DNA of 64,000 bases from Hemileia vastatrix. Its lineage: Eukaryota; Basidiomycota; Pucciniomycetes; Pucciniales; Zaghouaniaceae. A model generated the notes under the pieces. The model saw nothing but the letters and a program-made list of their open reading frames with translations, searched no databases and was not told the DNA's origin. The DNA lies in assembly GCA_030280995.1 (NCBI GenBank), contig JASXTE010000009.1, positions 32,837,501-32,901,500 on the forward strand, written 5' to 3'. This document shows positions 51,693 through 64,000 of the stretch, piece after piece (position 1 is the first letter of the stretch; each line of letters opens with the position of its first letter). A program made the translations under genes and the position numbers.

Positions 51693-54600
51693 CATGGTGT
51701 TTGATTGTTGGCTAACCATAAAAGTGAAGGTGATACAGACTGAGTAAAAAGTGTCCTTCTGAACGGAGGTCTAACACTCAGAAGGACACATTTATAATGC
51801 ATATTATATAGGTGTTATATGTATACATATCTGTCTTTTATTCATTATGAAAGTCTCCTTCTGAGAGTTGTACAGTCCTTCAGAAGGACACTTTTGACAA
51901 AGACTGTAAAACCTTAAATTTAATGTTTAACTAATATTCATGTACCAAGGCTATAAAAAGAGCTCACGGCATTTACAGTACTTAAGGTGCTCACCTGAAC
52001 ATTTGTCCATTAACAAAAAAGAAAAATTAGTAAACTTTAATGATAAAATGGTTATATATAATACCTATATGATATGCAATATAAAAGTGTCCTTCTGCAT
52101 ATCAGACTGTCCTTCAGAAGGAAAATTTTGACCAAGTCTGAAACACCTTCACTTTAATAATAAGCCAAACATAAAATACCATGGTCATTAGAAAAATTCT
52201 TACCATCCTATTGCAAAGAACCTAAATTTTCCACCTGGGAAATGATCTGTTGCTATGAAGTAAACTTTTAAGAGGGATATCATCTTTGTATAAAATGTAT
52301 ATATGTGTATCTTTTATGCATTATAAAAAATCATTTTACACCACATAAATATTGTGTTGACTGGTTAATAAGATGCTTGTTTAGCCCCTTTAAATTTAGA
52401 TTATTTGATTTCAGAAAGTACTTGACTGATGGTCAGAAAATTATTTGTGCCAGTTTATGACATGAAGCATCAAAAAGACTGTGAAATTCCAATTCATACA
52501 TTAATAGGTTTTTGAAACTTTGAAAGCAAAGGCAATAAAATTTTTTCCCACCTATATTTGTGCTTGATTATATATTGATTAATCAACCAATATGTTTCTT
52601 GGGGAGAATTATTTTAAATAGAAATGTGATGAGCTTTGGATCATTATTATTTTATAATTTTTTTTGTTTTTCCTAAATCATATTCATGTTAATGTCCTCA
52701 GTGAGGAAAATTCAGATATCACACTTTTCACAAATGTGTGGGATAATATTTTTCTTTTCATAATAATAATATAATGAGCTTTTCCTTACCATTTTATTAT
52801 CTATAATTGTGGTATTGATTAATATTCAGTGCTAAATAAATCCAGAAGAATTCTATACTTTGATCATAAAAATAACCACATATTTGGCAGTTCAATATAT
52901 CTATTATATGTTAAGAAAGTAATATTCCTGGTTTTTATATATTTCCATACCTTAATGCCTTGTTTTTAACAATAATTGTGTGTTTAAATATTTTTTCAAT
53001 TATATTATTATTTTTTGAGTTAGTATTCTTTTGACATCCAAAGGCATTGGCCAGAATGTTCTACCTTGAAGAATGATAATTCAATAAAATTTATTTTTCA
53101 AATATGAGATTAATTTTTAAATACAATTAAAAAACAGTGGTATCTGGATTTACATGGCACCCAGTGTCCTTCTGAGCATTGGCTGATGCTGATGAAGACA
53201 CTTTTATAAAGCCTATCAGTAAGGGTATAATTCTGTGAAAGTTGGGTAGTTGTAATTATTAAAGTGTCATTCTCAAAAATTGAATTTCTCAGGTGAAAAA
53301 TTTAGTTTCTGTGCAATAGGATTGAAAGAGTCTTTCTAATTTCAATGGTATCTGAGTGTGGTCTAACCATAAATTTGAAGGTGTTACAGACTTAGTCAAA
53401 AGTGTCTTTCTGAAGCACTGTCTGACACTCAGAGAGAAATTTTTATAATGTATATCATCTAGGTATTATATGTATACATATCTGGCTTTTATGCATTATA
53501 AAAGTGTCCTTCTGAGTTTTGGACAATCCTTCAGAAGGAAACTTTTGACCAAGTCCTTAGCACCTTCAATTAATATTTAACCAAATTTCAAGTACCAAGG
53601 CTATTAAAAGAGCTAATTTCATTTAAAGTATCTAAACTGTCCTCCTTAAGCATGGTCCATCACTGAGAAATACAATTTTATAAATTTTAAAGATAAAATA
53701 GTCATATATATTACCTAGATGATATGCATCACAAAGGTGTCATTATCAGATACAGACTATCCTTCAAGTGTATAACTTTGAACAAGTATTGTTCCCCTTC
53801 AAATATTTGTTTAAAAAATAATAAAATACCAGAGCCTTTAAAAAATTTCATGCCATATACTTGCACATTTCCTATAGTGTCCTCCTGAAAAAAAGTCTGT
53901 TTCTGAGAAGGACCAGTTAAAAATGCATATCATCTTGGTATTATATGTATATCTTATCATCTTTCATGCATTATTAACAATCATTTCTCACCACATCAAA
54001 TATTGTGTGTACTGTTTAACAAGATACTTTTTAAACACTTTAATTTGAGATTATTGACTTCCAGAAAGAACTTGAATGATAGTCAGAAACATGTTTTTGC
54101 AACTGGGTGACATAAAGCTTAAAAAAGGCTATGACAGGTCCAATTCATACCTTAATAAGTTTTTTAAACTTTGAAATGCAAGGGTATTAATTTTATTTTA
54201 CCACCTATATTTTTTCTAGAGTATGTATTGATTAATCAATCTATCTGTTACTTGTGAAATTTTATTTAAATTATAAATTTGAAGAAATTTTGAGCATTAT
54301 TATTTTACAACTTCATAGATTTTCCTAAATCATATTCATGTTAATGGCCTAAGTGACAAAAATTCAGATATCACAGTTTCCACATATGTATGGGAAAATA
54401 TTTTTCTTTTCATAAAAAAAATATAATAAGCTTGTCCTTACCAGTTTATTATCTATGATTGGGGTATTGTTGAATCTTGTGAGCTAAATGCATCTGGAAG
54501 AATTCTATACTTTTATTATAATAATAAAAGGATGTTTGGCAGTTCAAAATATTCATTATATTTTAAGAAATCGTTATTCTAGATCATTATACATTCTTAT

Positions 54601-56330
54601 GGATCAATTCTATGCTTTTTATAAAAATTGTGTGTGCGCAATATTCTTTCCATTATATAATTAATTTTTGAGGTACTATTATTTTTTGCTCCAAATGAAT
54701 TGGACAGGTTTATTTACCTTAAATATTAATAATTTAATAAAATGCATTTTTAAAATATAGGATCAAAATTTTAAACAAAATTAAAAAGAAACTGTGTTAT
54801 CTGGAATTAAATGGTACCAAATGTATTTCTGATAATTGGCTGATGTTGAGGAAGACACTTTTATAAAGCATATCTGTAAATTTATCAGTCTATGAAACAT
54901 GTGTTTTTAGAATTGTAAGAGTGTCCTTCTCAGCAAAACTCCATTTCTCAGGTAGACACTTTAGGTTCTGTGCAAGAAGATGACAAGGTATTTTCTAATG
55001 TCAATGATATTTGATTGTTTTCTAACCATAAAAGTGAAGGATTTACAGACTTGTTCAAAAGTGTCTTTCTGAAGGATGGTCCAACACTCAGAAGGACACT
55101 TTAATAATGCATATCATCTAGGTATTATAGATATAAATAAAACTCTTTTATGCATTATAAAAGTGTCCTTCTGAGTGTCAGACTTTCCTTCAAAAGGACA
55201 TATTTTTCCAGGTCTGTAACACCTTCAATTTAATGTTGAACCAATGTTCAAGTATGAACACTATTAAAAGAGCTCATATCACTTACAGTCCCTAAAGCTT
55301 TCACCTGAACAACAGTCCATCACTTAGAAAAGACACTTTTATAATTTTTGATTGATATAATGGCTAGATATAATACCTATATGTTATGCATAAGAAAAGT
55401 TTTAATCTCAGCAGCAGACCATACTTCAAGTGTATGATTTTGAACAAGTATGGTGCAAGTTTAATTTTATGTTTAATCAATAATCAAATACCATGGCTTT
55501 TAGAAAACCTCATGCCATCTACTTACACTTTTTCTAGAGTGTCTCCCTGAATAATTTTCCATTGCTGAGAAGGACACTTTTCTAACTAATATCAACTAGG
55601 TTTCATATGTATACATGTGTATCTTTTATGCAATATAAAAGTGTCCTTTTCAGTAATGGACTGTTGTTCAGGAGGACACTTTAGGCAATGTGAAATAGAT
55701 GGAATGAATTTTTCTAAAAGCCATGGTATTTGTTTATCGTTTATATATAAAAGTGAAGGTGCATTAGAATTGTTCAAAATTGTTCACTTAAAGGATAGCC
55801 TGTTGCTGAGAAGGACAATTTTTTACTACCAATTGTATAGGTATTATAAATAATCAGTGCTACTTTTGTGCTTTATAAAAGTTTCCTACTCAGTGTTGGA
55901 CCATATTTCAAGTGGAAAATTTAGTTGTGGTGTATAACCTGAGCACTTTTACATGTCTTGATACTCAAAATTTGACTAACCTTAAAGGTGAAGGTTTTAC
56001 AGACTTTTCCAAATGTGTCCTTATAAAGGATGGTTCATTTCTGAGAAGAAAAGTTTTATAATGCATATTATATAAGTATTTTTTGTATACCTATCTATCT
56101 TTTATGAATTAAAAAAATGTCCTTCTTAGATACAGACTGTTTTTCAGAAGGACACTTTTGACCAAGTCTGTGATACCATTAATTTTATGGTGAGAAAATA
56201 TTGGATTACCATGGCTAGCAAAAGAGATCATGTCATACACAGTACATAAAGTTTCCACTTGAAGGGAACTTTTATAATTGATACAAGCTATGTTGCACAG
56301 ACATCCATCTAGACCAACATTCATTCTAAA
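51693..56330. repeat. Satellite array 2a: GTGTCCTTCTGA hairpins in ~1.65-kb higher-order repeat
   Basis: Paired GTGTCCTTCTGA...TCAGAAGGACAC motifs with 10-20 base loops recur (for example 51748, 51852, 52085, 53396, 53503, 55060, 55163, 55637). Long spacers repeat too. 52340-53150 matches 54000-54800, and 51700-51900 matches 53340-53550 and 55000-55200, giving a period near 1,650 bp. No genes. Confidence 0.75.
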
Positions 56331-56820
56331 ATTATCTTCCTTACCAATAAAAAAAATTTTGCAGTAAAATTTTTGCCATTATTAGATAGATCTCATGAGT
56401 TCTTTATATTCAACTTATCACTGAATTCAAGTCATAATTTTATTGGGGGACCCTAAATATGACATGATGTATCATCCTTGAATTTTTTTGTTACTAATGA
56501 AGGAATTTATATAATGAATACTACACAAAATTTAACTATATATGTAAATTAGAACCTTGAATAATAAGGCACATTAAACTCAGTTCCTAACCTTTGATAA
56601 ACCTGGGTTAAAATAATTTTCAATATAATTTCATTTCTCTTATCAAAATTAATTCAAGTAAAGGTAAATCTGGTTTCAATCATTGACCAATTTTTTTCAA
56701 TTTATTTTAATCATATTTTCAAAAATTTTACCAACATAATCCTGACCGTTTCCAAACCATTTCCTAACCATTTCTATTGGGGAGAATAGTTAGAAGTTCA
56801 CCCCCAAATTTCCCGTGGTG
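56331..56820 (-). repeat. Segment ending in CACCAC-type motif, copy 4 (reverse)
   Basis: Non-array sequence within array 2. Its right end (to 56820) is CACCCCCAAATTTCCCGTGG plus TG, the reverse complement of the 30852 motif, with over 200 bp of further similarity. Right flank AGT. No matching left end is seen. Confidence 0.5.
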
Positions 56821-58640
56821 AGTGTCCCTGTGAGCATCAGACTGTTGTTCAGAAGGACACTTTTGACCAAGTCTGGGACAACTTCCCTTTTACTGCCCAC
56901 CAAAAATTCAATTCCAAGACCATTAGAATACCTCATGGCATACAGAATATCTCAAGTGTCCTTCTGAACAACCATCCAACACTCAGAAGGACCCTTTGAC
57001 AATGAATACAACATGCACTTGTATAGATATAATACATTATTATATGCATTATAAAAGTGTCATTCTGAGCATCAAAACATTATTCAGAAGGACACTTTGA
57101 TAGTGCATAAAAAAGGCCTAAGACTTTTCTAAAAAGCTTAACTTTTAATTTTTGGTTAGCCATAAAAGTGAATTTGTGTCCAAATTCATCAAAAGTGTCT
57201 TCCTGAGCAACAGTCAAATTCTCTGAAAGATACTTTGATAGTGAATATCACCTATATGGTATGTCTGTATAAGTATATGTTGTACTCATTATCAAAGTTT
57301 CCTTCTGAGTGTCAGACCATTTTTCAGTAGATAACTATGATAATGCATAAAAAAAGGCAAGAAGCTCCTTCTTATAAGTTTATGTTTTGACTTTTGGTTA
57401 CCCATACAAGTTAATTTGTCGCAGAATTGATCAAAAGTGTCCTTCTGAACAACAGTCTGACGCTTAGAAGGACACTTTGAAAAAAAATACAACATGCACT
57501 TGTATAGATATATTAAATTTTTATATCATTATCAAAGTGTCCTTCTAAGAATAGGACAATTGTTCAGGGGGATACTTGAGGTGATCTGTATTTGATGAGG
57601 TATTTTAATGGTCTTGGAATTCAATTTTTGGTGGGCCATAAAAGTGAAGTTGCCCCAGAACTGATCAAAAGTGTCCTTCTGAACAATGGTCCAACACTCA
57701 GAAGGACACTTTTATAATGAAAAAAAAATGCACTTATACAGACATACCACATAGATTATATGCATTATCAGAGTGTCCTTCTGAGAATTGGACCATTGTT
57801 AAGTAGGACACTTTCAGTAATCCATAAAAAGAGGCCTGAAGCTCTTCTAATAACCTTACTTTTTGATTTTTTGATACCCATACAAGTGCAGTTGTCCCAG
57901 AATTGATCAAAAGTGTCTTTCTGAACAATTTTCCAACGCTCAGAAGGACACTTTGATAATGAATAAAACATGCACTTATACAGACATACCCCATAGATGA
58001 TATGCACAATCAAAGTGTCCTTCAGAGTGTCAAACCATTGTTCAGAAGGACACTTGAGGTGATCTGTATGCCATGATGTATTCTAATGGTCTTGTTATTG
58101 GATTTTTGGTGAGCCATAAATGTGAATTTGACCCAGAATCAGTCAAAAATGTCCTCCTGAAGAACAGACCAAATCTCAGAAGGACACTTTGATAATGAAT
58201 ACAACATGCACTTAAATAGAAATAATACATGTTTGATATTCATCATCAAGATGTCCTTCTGAGAATTGGAATGTTCTTCGGAAGGACAAATTTTATCAAT
58301 TCTGTGACAAATTAACTTGTACAGGTAACCAAAAGTCAAAAAGTAAGCTTATAAGAAGAAGCTTCTGCCCTTTTTTTATGCATTATCAGAGTGTTCTTCT
58401 GAACAATGATCTGAAGCTCACAATGACACTTTGATAATGCATTTAATCTATGTGGTATATATGTATAAGTGCATGTTGCACTCATTATCAAAGTGTCCCT
58501 GTGAGAATTGGACAGTTATTCAGAAGGACACTTTTGATCAGTTCTGGGGTTACTTCACTTTTATGGCTCACCAAAAATCAAATACCAAAACCATTAAAAT
58601 ACCTCATGGCATACATATTACCTCAAGTGTCCTGCCTACC
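56821..58640. repeat. Satellite array 2b: dense GTGTCCTTCTGA hairpins
   Basis: Inverted pairs at roughly 110 and 220-bp spacing, for example perfect 16-base arms AAAAGTGTCCTTCTGA (57667-57682) and its complement (57698-57713). Between hairpins run GATAATGAATACAACATGCACTTGTA-like and GGTATTTTAATGGTCTTG-like spacers. ORFs here are artefacts. Confidence 0.78.
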
Positions 58641-59361
58641 AATGATTATTTGTGCAGTTCCTATGTGGGTCATTCATATTCTCTTGATTTGAGTTTATAA
58701 AATACCTGTATTGTCAGAGTTACTTATATTTTTCAGATAATCAAAATTTAAATTTTTAAACTTTTGTTTTATTTTTTCATTTTCATTTATGTTGACTACT
58801 TTCAGAATAAAGGCAAATCTACTTTCATTTTTGATATGTTTCAAGCTTCTTAAGACTCAGAAATAATGCTATTTTGGTGCCTTGGTTCTGATAAACCCAT
58901 AATAACTTAAGAATTTAAATACATCATCTAATAACATTTCCACTACTCTGTTGAAAGCATTATTATTTCTGGCTTTTCATACTCTTAAAGGTGGTAATAT
59001 GTCCATCATGTATCGGCCATATAGTAGGCCAAGTAAATGTAGGAAATTCCATTTTATTATATAAAAAGCATTTTCATCTAAAAATTATGTAGATAGTTTA
59101 TGTTTGACAAATTCAAATACATTAGTCCTATACTGTCATAATTGTTCAAAAAAAATGTTTCAAATATTTTTTTTACATTCACATTTTTTTAGGATAAATG
59201 TATATTAAAAATATCATGTTTTAACATTTTTTCATAATGAACTGAGAAAAGACATATATTTTGAGTCTTAAGGATATTTACTTAATAAGATTATAATTGT
59301 TCTCATTTATTTTAAATTGTTAAATTTGACTTAATTTATAATAAAGAACATTAAATTTATT
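58641..59361. other. AT-rich region, nothing recognised
   Basis: No ORF or repeat that I can support between array 2 and the minus-strand pseudogene. Confidence 0.5.
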
Positions 59362-61368
59362 TCAAATTGTAATTTCTACTTTACATACATGATCACAGGT
59401 ATGGAAAAAATGATTAAGATGATGCTGCTCTATCAAAGGTTCATTTACCTTGTTTAAATTAATTTCTTCCCCTACAAAAAGTTTTTCTCTTTCATTTACA
59501 CCACACAATATGGGGGGCGGACTTGCTAGCAAGTCTGCAACCTTGGACCCAAACTCACCATAGATTGAACACACATTGAGCTATTGATAAAGGAACCATA
59601 CAATCAGGGATGAACACCACTCAGCAGAACAGTTTTAGGTGGGTGTTCAAGTAGAGTTCAGTATGGGTTCAGTCTGAGTTCAGTCTGAGTTCCATCTGAG
59701 TTCCATCTGAGTTCAGGTTGAGGACTTGCTAGCAAGTTCACCCCCTATATTGCGTAGTGTTACCAATAACTTTTTTAAAGAGTCTGATGAGTAGCAGCTT
59801 CTTGTGAGATATTTTGGGACATTCAATATGCCGTCTACTGGAGCTGTTTTTTTGGATGACCAATTGTAAGTTTTTGCCATTGATTTTTCTGTGCATTTGT
59901 ATTGGCCAATTTCAAAGTCAATTTATCCATCTTTTCAAACATATCTTTGAGAGTAGGATTTTTACATCCAGGAATTAATCATATCAGATCTTGGAAAAGT
60001 GTAGCTGGGGCATCTATATCTGAAAAAAAACTAGTATCATGGAAAATTGGTACAAATTGTGGCTGATCACTACGCAACTTTCTTGCCAAGTCATAGCAAT
60101 TTTTTCCAATCTAAATTGAAATTAAATGATTAACATACTTGAAATTATCAAAAATATTAAGAAATACATACCTTTTATTGATAGTGGTTTACTTGTGCCC
60201 TTATTCTTTTTTGCTTTTTAATTGACTCAATATTCTCGGTTGTTTGATATTTGAAATTTTTAATCTCCTTCCCCTTGTTGATCACCCATTTCTCAATGAT
60301 TATTTGTGTAAACCTTAGTTTTGATGGCTCAATATATTTCAACGTAGAGAGCCACTTAGTACAGTGGTCACATACCACACTCCCCATAACTTATTTCCAA
60401 GGTGACTCAGAAAGTTTTGACAAGTCCAATCAAAAGCTAATTGGTGAAATCCTTTCTCCTGTAGTTCTCGTTCCAATTTTTTTTTCTGATAGTGGTATAG
60501 CAGCTCCTCCTTTCATTCCTTGAGGCTCAGGTGCAGGACAAATTGGGGAAGATGAACTCTTGCACATATGAATGCATCAGTATTACTTGAAAGAAATTGG
60601 AGATCAGCTGCTGTAGGTGCTTCTTGTGTTTGTTGAACCTCTCTTAATGCTATTTTTACAGTTTTTTGCTTAAATTCATTCAAATATTGCCAATTGTGAA
60701 GTTCATCAGGCATTGGAGCATTAGAAAAATTAGATATAAGAGTTGTTCCACCTGAAAAGAACTTCAAAAAGTGATATATATTTTGGTTAAGAGAATTGGA
60801 AATCCTTGGGACTTCATTCCTTTTAACTATGCTCTCTACCATTTGTGAGTTGCACTCATTTTGTTGAGACTCAGAATCAAGTATTCTCCGCTGATCAGCA
60901 GCACAAAGTATTAGAGTGGGGTTAACTGCAAATTATTGTAAATTGAAATTAGTAAGCTTATTTTACAATGTAAAGAATATTTAAAATATATTACATACCA
61001 AGTCCACTTGTACTTGTACTATGATCAGTAGAAGAGTTTGGCTGTGGTGGGTTAGTGCCAAGAAATTAATTTAACAACTGAGTAGCCCAATATGCTCCTA
61101 TCTGATGTAAAGTTTGTTCCTGAGTAACATTTGATTGTTGGCCACCAGGATTCAGGTTAGCAGATTTTCCAGAATTGTATTGACTATGAGACACTTTGGG
61201 AGGCTGAGGCGTAGTCTGAGCTGTACCTTGAGGAGGAGCAGGTCTAGGTTACTGAGGGGGATCAAAACATGAACCATCACCAGAATGGTGAGGAGGAGAA
61301 ATATTTCCACCACCAAAGCTACCAAAGTATGGACTTTCAATATTCATTGCATCAAAGCTATCAGCCAT
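59362..61368 (-). pseudogene. Decayed intron-containing gene of unknown family
   Basis: Minus strand, ATG at 61368 (MADSFDAMNIESPYFGSF). A Pro/Ser/Gln-rich N-terminus with stops near 61249 and 61064. Intron 1 runs 60998-60926 (GTATGT...TTGCAG). The best exon is 60925-60513, containing ADQRRILDSES and LNEFKQKTVKIALREVQQ. A broken stretch follows, with CDHCTKWLSTL and FTQIIIEKWVI (60387-60175). Intron 2 runs 60171-60111, then LARKLRSDQPQFVPIFHD and a final part across the MITE at 59499-59759. The introns and coherent composition show a former fungal gene. I recognise no domain. A transposon-borne gene is possible given the surroundings. Confidence 0.55.
59499..59759 (-). mobile_element. CACTA-like MITE, copy 3
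   Basis: 261 bp, flanked by TTA (59496-59498, 59760-59762), in reverse orientation to copies 1 and 2. Both ends carry ACTTGCTAGCAAGT. Inserted in the decayed minus-strand gene. Confidence 0.9.
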
Positions 61369-63173
61369 TCTGAGCTGTATATAAATAGATGAAAGAAAAT
61401 TAATAGTCAGAAATTATACATGTAAAATATAAAAAATAAATCAGTCACATTAGTTAATGGTGATTTGATTTAAAAAATTTTTAAGCAAAAAAATAAAGTG
61501 AAATAGTTGAGCTGTTGGCTTCTTGAAAAATGTTGTGATATTTCTCAAGACTGATTTGAATATATATATAATTTTTTCAGTGCAACCAAGGAGAAATATA
61601 ATAATTGAATTCCTTTCAAAATTATCTTTTACATTTACTTCAAAAATGTCTCAATAACAGCAGGTATTCTAAATTTTTTAAAATGCCCTTATTACTATTC
61701 TCTTAATGAATATTAAATCTTGATCACTTTCATTTAATACCCTGCATCTAACTGTTTGGAGCATCTACCAAAAAAAGTGCAAATTCTCTGAAGTATCACC
61801 TAGCCTAAATAATCCCAATCATATTGTTTAAAAAAATACCATATTATTAATTTCATTACTTACCAATGTCTGAAATACTAAAGCTGTGAGGATGTTGTGG
61901 TATGCGCCTTGCAGGTAGCATGATTTTGGGCCAATCAGCTTGCGTAGTCTAGGAAGAATAAAGGGATTCATAGCGCAGTAAGTAGTGCTAAAATATAATA
62001 TGTATTTGTTAGTTTCAAAGAACAAAGAGAAATAGAAGCACAGAAGAGGATTCAGGGTCTGTGCTCTCAGATTTTGAAGCAGGATGTGCCGCACAATGGG
62101 GAATTGTGTGTTATCAAATTAGGATTGCAAGCGCTGAAAAATATGGATTTTGATTTTCCAATAATTGTGTTTTACGCATTAAGGAAGGACTCAAGTGCAT
62201 AGTATACTGCGCCGCAGCTAGTGTGGTAACTTACTGAAACAGTTAATGTAGGAGGTTAACTAGTTAAGTGAGTTTTCAGAACTATGAAATTAGTAATGAA
62301 GTAAGGAGGCGGTGACTCATTCACAAAGCTACCTAAGAGTCAAGGTGACTAGGATCAGCATTAGAAGGAGTCAAAACTTGTAAGTAGCGCTGAAACAAAA
62401 CAAAGGTACAGTCAGGAGCATGCATGTGGAGTATGAGTGAAACAAGTTAATACTAGTGTTAGTAAGCATAGGGTGTATTTAGGTGCTGTAGTTGTTACAA
62501 GCGGTGTATGTAGTTTATTAATAGATTTTTTATTGTTTTACTAATGTGACACTAGAGTCAGTGCTGGAGATCCATTAGGGAACTGTGTCTTGAGCGCTGG
62601 AAAAATATAAGAAGGAGGACTATTCAATAGGGATAAGGTGTCGCATCTAGTAAGAAAGTAAACATAACAATTGACAAGTAATTAGTTAGCATACCAGTAG
62701 TTAATAATTGTGGAGTCAAGTATAAGAAATTAGATTTTCTGTGATCAATTGTTTGAGAATATATTAGAAATATTTCTGAGTCTTTTGTCATTTGTGCGTC
62801 TGTGTGTGTGTATTTCATATAGTATAGTAAAAGAATGCAACATAGAGAGAATATATAGATTCAGTAGGATTGACTATTATTAGAGTTATTTTATTGCTAT
62901 AATAAGGCATATTCAAAGAGAGTTCTTCAAGAGGGAGTAGCTGTGGATATTAGTGCTTTTTAAGAATAGTAATATCCAGATAGTAATACTTGTTTTTCCT
63001 GATCTTTTAAACTCATCTCTCAACTTATAAACTTTCTAATCAAATATTAGTGTTACACATTATTGTGCTGTCTTTAAAAATAAGAGTGGCAGGCGCTTCT
63101 TTTTATAAATTGAAAAGAAGAACCAACCCATCTCCCATTGTCTCTACTGCTTAGTACTTTAGAACTCTCTGCA
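61369..63173. other. Upstream region of element E, possibly including its LTR
   Basis: No supported gene. The sequence from perhaps 62.2 kb to ctctctgca at 63173 is the expected place for the LTR of the Gag fragment that follows. Without a second copy, its left edge cannot be set. Confidence 0.35.
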
Positions 63174-63175
63174 AT

Positions 63176-63192
63176 TGGTGTCCAAACAGTGG
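63176..63192 (+). other. Putative primer binding site of element E
   Basis: TGGTGTCCAAACAGTGG, two bases after a CA-ending stretch and 228 bp before the Gag ATG. It starts with the TGG expected for a tRNA CCA end. tRNA not assigned. Confidence 0.45.
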
Positions 63193-63419
63193 CCTAATTG
63201 TAAATAGTGCTTTGATTAGATTGTTTGATTTTCAGGGTTTCTTCAAGAGGACGTGATCTAGCCAGCGCTTCTGCAGAAGAATCCTAGGGTCTACAATGAG
63301 TGGATCAATAGCCGTTTTCAGAGGATAGTGTAGGGCTGTATCATGAATATAGTTGGCTTTAATTACCAAGTGTGTGTTTATTATTTTTGTGATCTCTGTT
63401 TCAATTTCATATTTTGGAA

Positions 63420-64000
63420 ATGGATCCTACTGCAACTACATCTAAGGGATGTCAGAAGAAGGATAAATCACCTAATTTTGTGGCATTGTTTCCACAGAAA
63501 GTAACCACAATAATTGGATTTAAAGATGAAAGTTTGCGTTTTGCAGGTATTAATACCATTAAGTTCTTACAAAGGTTTTAACAAGCAGCTGAAGTGCATG
63601 GAGCGACTGAGTATGATATGGTGCGTCAAGTGCTTTTCTTTGTCTCTAATGAGTGCAAAGTCAATTTAGTGGATTTAAAGGGTCATGAAGAGAATAATTG
63701 GTCAGCACTAAAAGAACAGATGCTCAAGAGTTGGTGGAATGTTACCAAGGAAACTAAGTATAAAATAAAGGATCTGGATGTCTTGGTAAAGAGGGTCAAA
63801 GCTAAAGGGGGTGTTTGAGACCCTAAGGAATTTAAAAGTTTTACAGAAGATTTTGATTGAATAGTAGAATATTTAGTCAGTAACAAAGATTTTAACAATG
63901 CTAATGTGTCTTTACTTTGGTTTGGTGAAGAGTTAGCACCAGAATTTGCAGACTGGGCAAAGAGTTGCTTGGATAACAAAGAAAGCTAGTCAAGAAGAGG
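63420..64000 (+). pseudogene. Gag of element E, an A-like retrotransposon (runs off the window)
   Basis: ATG at 63420 (MDPTATTSKG). The frame continues with stops TAA 63579, TGA 63816, TGA near 63858 and TAG near 63987. It resembles A's capsid region in order and motif: GATEYDMVRQVLFFV against GASYLDMVKQIIFFI, then NNWSALKEQM against RDWKLLCREM, and IVEYLV against VVEYLV. It encodes a structural Gag, here dead. The rest lies beyond the window. Confidence 0.75.

Noticed and set aside
30852..56820. One giant 26-kb transposon bounded by the two outer terminal motifs
   Set aside because: The 3-bp flanks differ (aat against agt), and the right end lies inside array 2 while the left flank does not. 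I cannot support it as a single element.
57734..58700. Overlapping ORFs in array 2b
   Set aside because: They are open by chance in a hairpin repeat, on both strands and in several frames at once.

Overview
The window looks like TE-rich, gene-poor chromosomal DNA of a filamentous fungus, most likely a basidiomycete and possibly a rust. The evidence is 55-75 nt GT-AG introns, Ty3/Gypsy elements of fungal type, and very AT-rich sequence with nested transposons and satellite arrays. The species cannot be read from the sequence. I see no intact ordinary host gene, rRNA, tRNA or CRISPR array.

Bases 1-30,407 are one old LTR retrotransposon (element A) split by two younger ones. A has a tRNA-Lys-type primer binding site, a decayed gag-protease, then RT-RNase H and integrase in the sense direction. 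Its 3' half carries two related genes on the opposite strand with a Zn2Cys6-like cysteine motif, separated from pol by repeats that appear to fold as RNA hairpins. Element B (3,959-13,147; 1,143-bp LTRs, TSD ttctt) sits in A between protease and RT. Element C (18,290-27,147; 1,177-bp LTRs, TSD gttgt) splits the first antisense gene. B and C are chromodomain-bearing Ty3/Gypsy elements with nearly complete pol genes. Order of insertion from LTR divergence: A, then C, then B.

A third relative of B and C, element D (35,643-40,903), is truncated inside RT and broken by a 260-bp MITE. B, C and D share a design I do not recognise. A 55-64 nt intron just after the start codon, always 1 mod 3 in length, decides the frame. 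If spliced, translation gives a small coiled-coil protein ending in Pro-Trp-stop. If retained, translation runs in an overlapping frame into Gag-Pol. In C this is directly visible, apart from one in-frame stop. In B and D, one-base shifts have to be assumed.

Between and after these lie a decayed SNF2-type helicase gene (31.85-34.18 kb), a decayed minus-strand gene (34.4-35.2 kb) and two unusual satellite regions. Array 1 (42.3-51.1 kb) has about 605-bp monomers, most centred on a 38-bp palindrome. Array 2 (51.7-58.6 kb) is built from GTGTCCTTCTGA inverted-repeat hairpins, partly arranged in a roughly 1.65-kb higher-order repeat. Three copies of a CACTA-like MITE with 3-bp TSDs, and four copies of a related terminal motif, punctuate the region. 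A decayed intron-containing minus-strand gene of unknown family (59.4-61.4 kb) and the 5' end of a second A-like element (63.2-64.0 kb) close the window. Nearly every stop that breaks the old genes is of the CAA/CAG/CGA-to-stop type, which suggests C-to-T mutation of repeats.
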